Positions 61,806 to 64,000 of a stretch of 64,000 nt of DNA are shown one piece after another. The notes beneath the pieces are model-generated. The model ran no database searches, was not told the origin of the DNA, and saw nothing but the letters and a program-made list of their open reading frames with translations. Origin of the DNA: Bradyrhizobium sp. LMTR 3 (GTDB lineage: Bacteria > Pseudomonadota > Alphaproteobacteria > Rhizobiales > Xanthobacteraceae); the NCBI RefSeq assembly GCF_001693485.1, contig NZ_MAXC01000005.1:119090-183089 (forward strand), given 5' to 3'. Within the stretch, counting starts at the first letter, position 1. Every line of letters starts with the position of its first letter. Made by a program: the position numbers and the translations under genes.

Positions 61806-64000
61806 TCAGGCGAAGTGGAAGTCCTGACTACTCAGCGCACTCAGCTTGGTATTCTTCAGTGTGAGCGTATCGCTTCCGCTGGAAATGACGATATCCTGAC
61901 CAACTTGGCTCGCGTGCGAGAGAACGCTCGCAAAGCTGTCGAACACCGTCTTGCTGAACTGGATCGTGTCCTGCACGCTTCCACTGGCCGCGAAATCCTT
62001 AATGACGTCGCGGCCGAAATTTGCGGCAAACACGAAAGTGTCGGCCTGACCGCCGCCAACCAGGATGTCATTACCTGAGGTGCTCTTCAGCGTATTGCTG
62101 CCTGTCGAGCCAAGAATTGCACTGCCCGAAGTACCAACGACCTGGCCAGTGTTATCGATCTGCTTGGCAGTATAGGTGTGTAGCGTGTCGGACACGGCCG
62201 ACGATGTCTGGAAAGACCAGGTGCCATCGGCTGCCGCAGTAACTTTTCCAATCGACGCGTTGCCATCGTACAGCTTGATCTGACTGTTGGCATCGGCGAC
62301 GCCTTTGATGGTGACGATGTCGCTCCAGTTCTTGTACATGGTGGTCAAGGCGACAGACGCAGCACCAATTACACCGTCACCATTCAGGTCCTGGTGGAAA
62401 GTCGTCTCCAGCGACTTCAGCGCGGTGCTGCTGCCCGACGAAACACCGATGGCATTGGATGTGAAGTTGCCGTTGCTGTCAGTGGCCCACACAAGATACT
62501 GGTCCGCATCCTTGTATTTCCACGCGACTTGATATCCGCTTGACGTCTGCTCGGTACCGATCGGCGTCCATGCACCAAATTGACCGGCAGTCACCGCTGC
62601 GCCGTTGAGCTTCAGCGAGGGCCCCGTGCCTCCAGCCACAGGGGCAAGGAAGTAGTTGGCGCCGGCTCCAACCAAGGTCGTCGAGCCGTACGACTCGATG
62701 ACCGCCGGTGGCGCTCCGATTGTGCCGTCCCCGTTCAGATCCTGATGGAAGCTCGTCTCTATTGACTTCAGCGCGCTGCCGCTGCCCGATGAAACGCCGA
62801 TGGCATTGGATATGAAGTTGCCGTTGCTGTCAGTGGCCCACACAAGGTATTGGTCTGCACCCGTGTATTTCCACGTGATTTGATATCCGCTTGACGTCTG
62901 CTCGGTACCGATCGGCGTCCATGCACCAAATTGACCGGCAGTCACCGCTGCGCCGTTGAGCTTCAGCGAGGGCCCCGTGCCTCCTGCCACAGGATTAAGG
63001 AAGTAGTTGTCCCCAATATTGACGGTGCTGGTTGAGCCAAAAGTCTCGATGACCGCCGTTGGCACACCGATCGTGTCGTCGCCGTTCAGGTTCTGATGGA
63101 AACTCGTCTCCATCGACTTCAGCGCGGTGCTGCTGCCCGACGAAACGCCGATAGCGTTGGATATGAAGTTGCCGTTGCTGTCAGTGGCCCACACAAGGTA
63201 CTGGTCTGCCCCCTTGTATTTCCACGCGATTTGATATCCGCTGGCCGCCTGCTCGGCACCGATCGGCGTCCACGCACCAAATTGACCAGATACCACCGCT
63301 ACGCCGTTGAGCTTCAGCGAGGGCCCCGTGCCTCCTGCCACAGGGTTGAGGTAGTACTTGTCACCACTCTGAACGAAACTCGTCGCGCCAGCCGACTCTA
63401 TCTGCGTACTTGGCGATGGCGATGCCCCGCTGATCACGCTGCTGACCGACTGCGAGGCGGCGCTGACGTTGCCGGCCGCGTCGGCAGCCCTGGCCGTCAG
63501 CGCGTGCGTGCCGGTCGACAAGGCATTTGTCGTGACGCTCCAGGCTCCGGTCGAGTTTGTTGTCCCCGTTCCGACGACCGTGGTGCCGTCGTAGACCGTG
63601 ACCGTGCTGTTGGCCTCCGCAGTCCCGGACAGCTTGACCTGATTGGCATTGACGATGGCGTTGCTGCTCAGGACCGGGGCAGTCGGCGCCACCGTATCCA
63701 CTGTCACGGTCACTGCGCCGGACTTGGCACTGGTCTGACCGCTCGAATTGGTCGCGGTCGCGGTCAGCACATGCTTCGCGTTGGTCAGGACCGAGGTGAT
63801 GTAGTCCCAGCTCCCGGTCGAACTGGCGGTCGTCGTGCCGATCTGGGTCGAGCCATCGTAAATCTTGATGGTGCTGTTGGCGGCAGCGGTACCCTTGAGC
63901 TGGAGGGTATTATCGCTGGTGATGCCATCGCCGGCCGCTCCGGTGTCGTTCGAGAACGACGCGATGGTCGGCGTCGCCGGTGTGGCCGGGGGTGCCGAGG
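61806..64000 (-). CDS. RTX-type secreted protein with Ig-like and Trp-rich repeats (5' end outside window)
   Basis: The open frame continues past the window edge, so at least 730 residues are seen. The visible part starts with two or more bacterial Ig-like units (VKLSGTAEANSTVTVYDGTTV, and one before it). Then come three 117-residue repeats with KLNGAAVTAGQFGAWTPIG, DQYLVWATDSNGNF and a FHQDLNGDGTIG calcium loop, which resemble the W_rich_C (Synechocystis Trp-rich) domain, and another Ig-like unit. The end has GNDILVGGGQADTFVF and RDVIKDF, a short RTX/serralysin-type terminus bearing a type I signal. It precedes its exporter and adaptor genes in one operon. Confidence 0.9.
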   Translation of the reverse strand, partial: SAPPATPATPTIASFSNDTGAAGDGITSDNTLQLKGTAAANSTIKIYDGSTQIGTTTASSTGSWDYITSVLTNAKHVLTATATNSSGQTSAKSGAVTVTVDTVAPTAPVLSSNAIVNANQVKLSGTAEANSTVTVYDGTTVVGTGTTNSTGAWSVTTNALSTGTHALTARAADAAGNVSAASQSVSSVISGASPSPSTQIESAGATSFVQSGDKYYLNPVAGGTGPSLKLNGVAVVSGQFGAWTPIGAEQAASGYQIAWKYKGADQYLVWATDSNGNFISNAIGVSSGSSTALKSMETSFHQNLNGDDTIGVPTAVIETFGSTSTVNIGDNYFLNPVAGGTGPSLKLNGAAVTAGQFGAWTPIGTEQTSSGYQITWKYTGADQYLVWATDSNGNFISNAIGVSSGSGSALKSIETSFHQDLNGDGTIGAPPAVIESYGSTTLVGAGANYFLAPVAGGTGPSLKLNGAAVTAGQFGAWTPIGTEQTSSGYQVAWKYKDADQYLVWATDSNGNFTSNAIGVSSGSSTALKSLETTFHQDLNGDGVIGAASVALTTMYKNWSDIVTIKGVADANSQIKLYDGNASIGKVTAAADGTWSFQTSSAVSDTLHTYTAKQIDNTGQVVGTSGSAILGSTGSNTLKSTSGNDILVGGGQADTFVFAANFGRDVIKDFAASGSVQDTIQFSKTVFDSFASVLSHASQVGQDIVISSGSDTLTLKNTKLSALSSQDFHFA
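62352..63404 (-). repeat. Three tandem 351-bp coding repeats
   Basis: The same landmark (GGCGTCCA/C-CGCACCAAATTG) falls at 62563, 62914 and 63265, an exact 351-base (117-codon) period. The middle and left copies are nearly identical in DNA, which indicates recent duplication or gene conversion in the secreted protein gene. Confidence 0.85.

Overview
The window is high-GC DNA that looks like a chromosome segment of a Bradyrhizobium-type alphaproteobacterium (order Hyphomicrobiales). This is inferred from the gene content, from small secreted proteins typical of that group, and from intergenic repeats at 1-375, 2958-3112 and 4442-4530 that resemble elements common in Bradyrhizobium genomes. No rRNA, tRNA, CRISPR array or intact insertion sequence was seen.

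Layout. (1) 1-6.8 kb: a repeat, a LysR regulator convergent with a Tat-exported FAD oxidoreductase, a membrane-anchored DJ-1/PfpI protein, a zinc alcohol dehydrogenase and an EamA exporter. (2) 6.9-18.8 kb: one metabolic island. A tight leftward operon encodes a branched-chain-amino-acid-type (HAAT) ABC importer (binding protein, LivH, LivM, LivG, LivF) followed by an enoyl-CoA hydratase, a MaoC hydratase and a CitE-like lyase. Divergent from it, a rightward operon encodes an acyl-CoA ligase, a TetR regulator, a short-chain dehydrogenase and a Baeyer-Villiger monooxygenase resembling the 4-hydroxyacetophenone type. A 7-9-7 palindrome lies in the shared promoter region. The set reads as uptake, oxidation, CoA activation and hydration/cleavage of a ketone or carboxylic acid of unknown identity. 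(3) 19.3-21.4 kb: a DsbA/HCCA-isomerase-like protein, a protein built of three GAF-like repeats, and a 74-residue membrane peptide.

(4) 21.8-42.2 kb: a Lap-like adhesion system. TolC, a LapB-like ABC exporter with a degenerate C39 domain and a HlyD adaptor are followed by a LapG-like periplasmic cysteine protease. Convergent with it is a 4,546-residue repeat adhesin with an N-terminal retention-type module carrying a PAAG motif, about 13 T1SS-143/DUF5801-like repeats, a von Willebrand A domain and a C-terminal RTX/EF-hand region. The Cys/His/Asp triad of the protease and the di-alanine motif of the adhesin suggest proteolytic control of adhesin retention, as known for Pseudomonas LapA/LapG. 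No LapD-like receptor is present here.

(5) 42.4-46.3 kb: small secreted proteins, a lone ribbon-helix-helix-like protein and a CobW-family GTPase with an upstream palindrome. (6) 46.3-49.6 kb: a decaying accessory patch of very small overlapping minus-strand genes, one with a nonsense codon, one with a single-base frameshift and two without normal starts. A methyltransferase gene interrupts it and an iteron-like ATGCACC cluster flanks it.

(7) 50.3-64 kb: a second surface or secretion region. It holds a 1,895-residue protein joining an N,N-dimethylformamidase-like domain to four DUF4082 and four cadherin-like domains, a hexapeptide acetyltransferase, a metallophosphoesterase, and a second type I secretion operon (RTX substrate cut by the window edge, ABC exporter, HlyD adaptor) that has no TolC gene of its own here.
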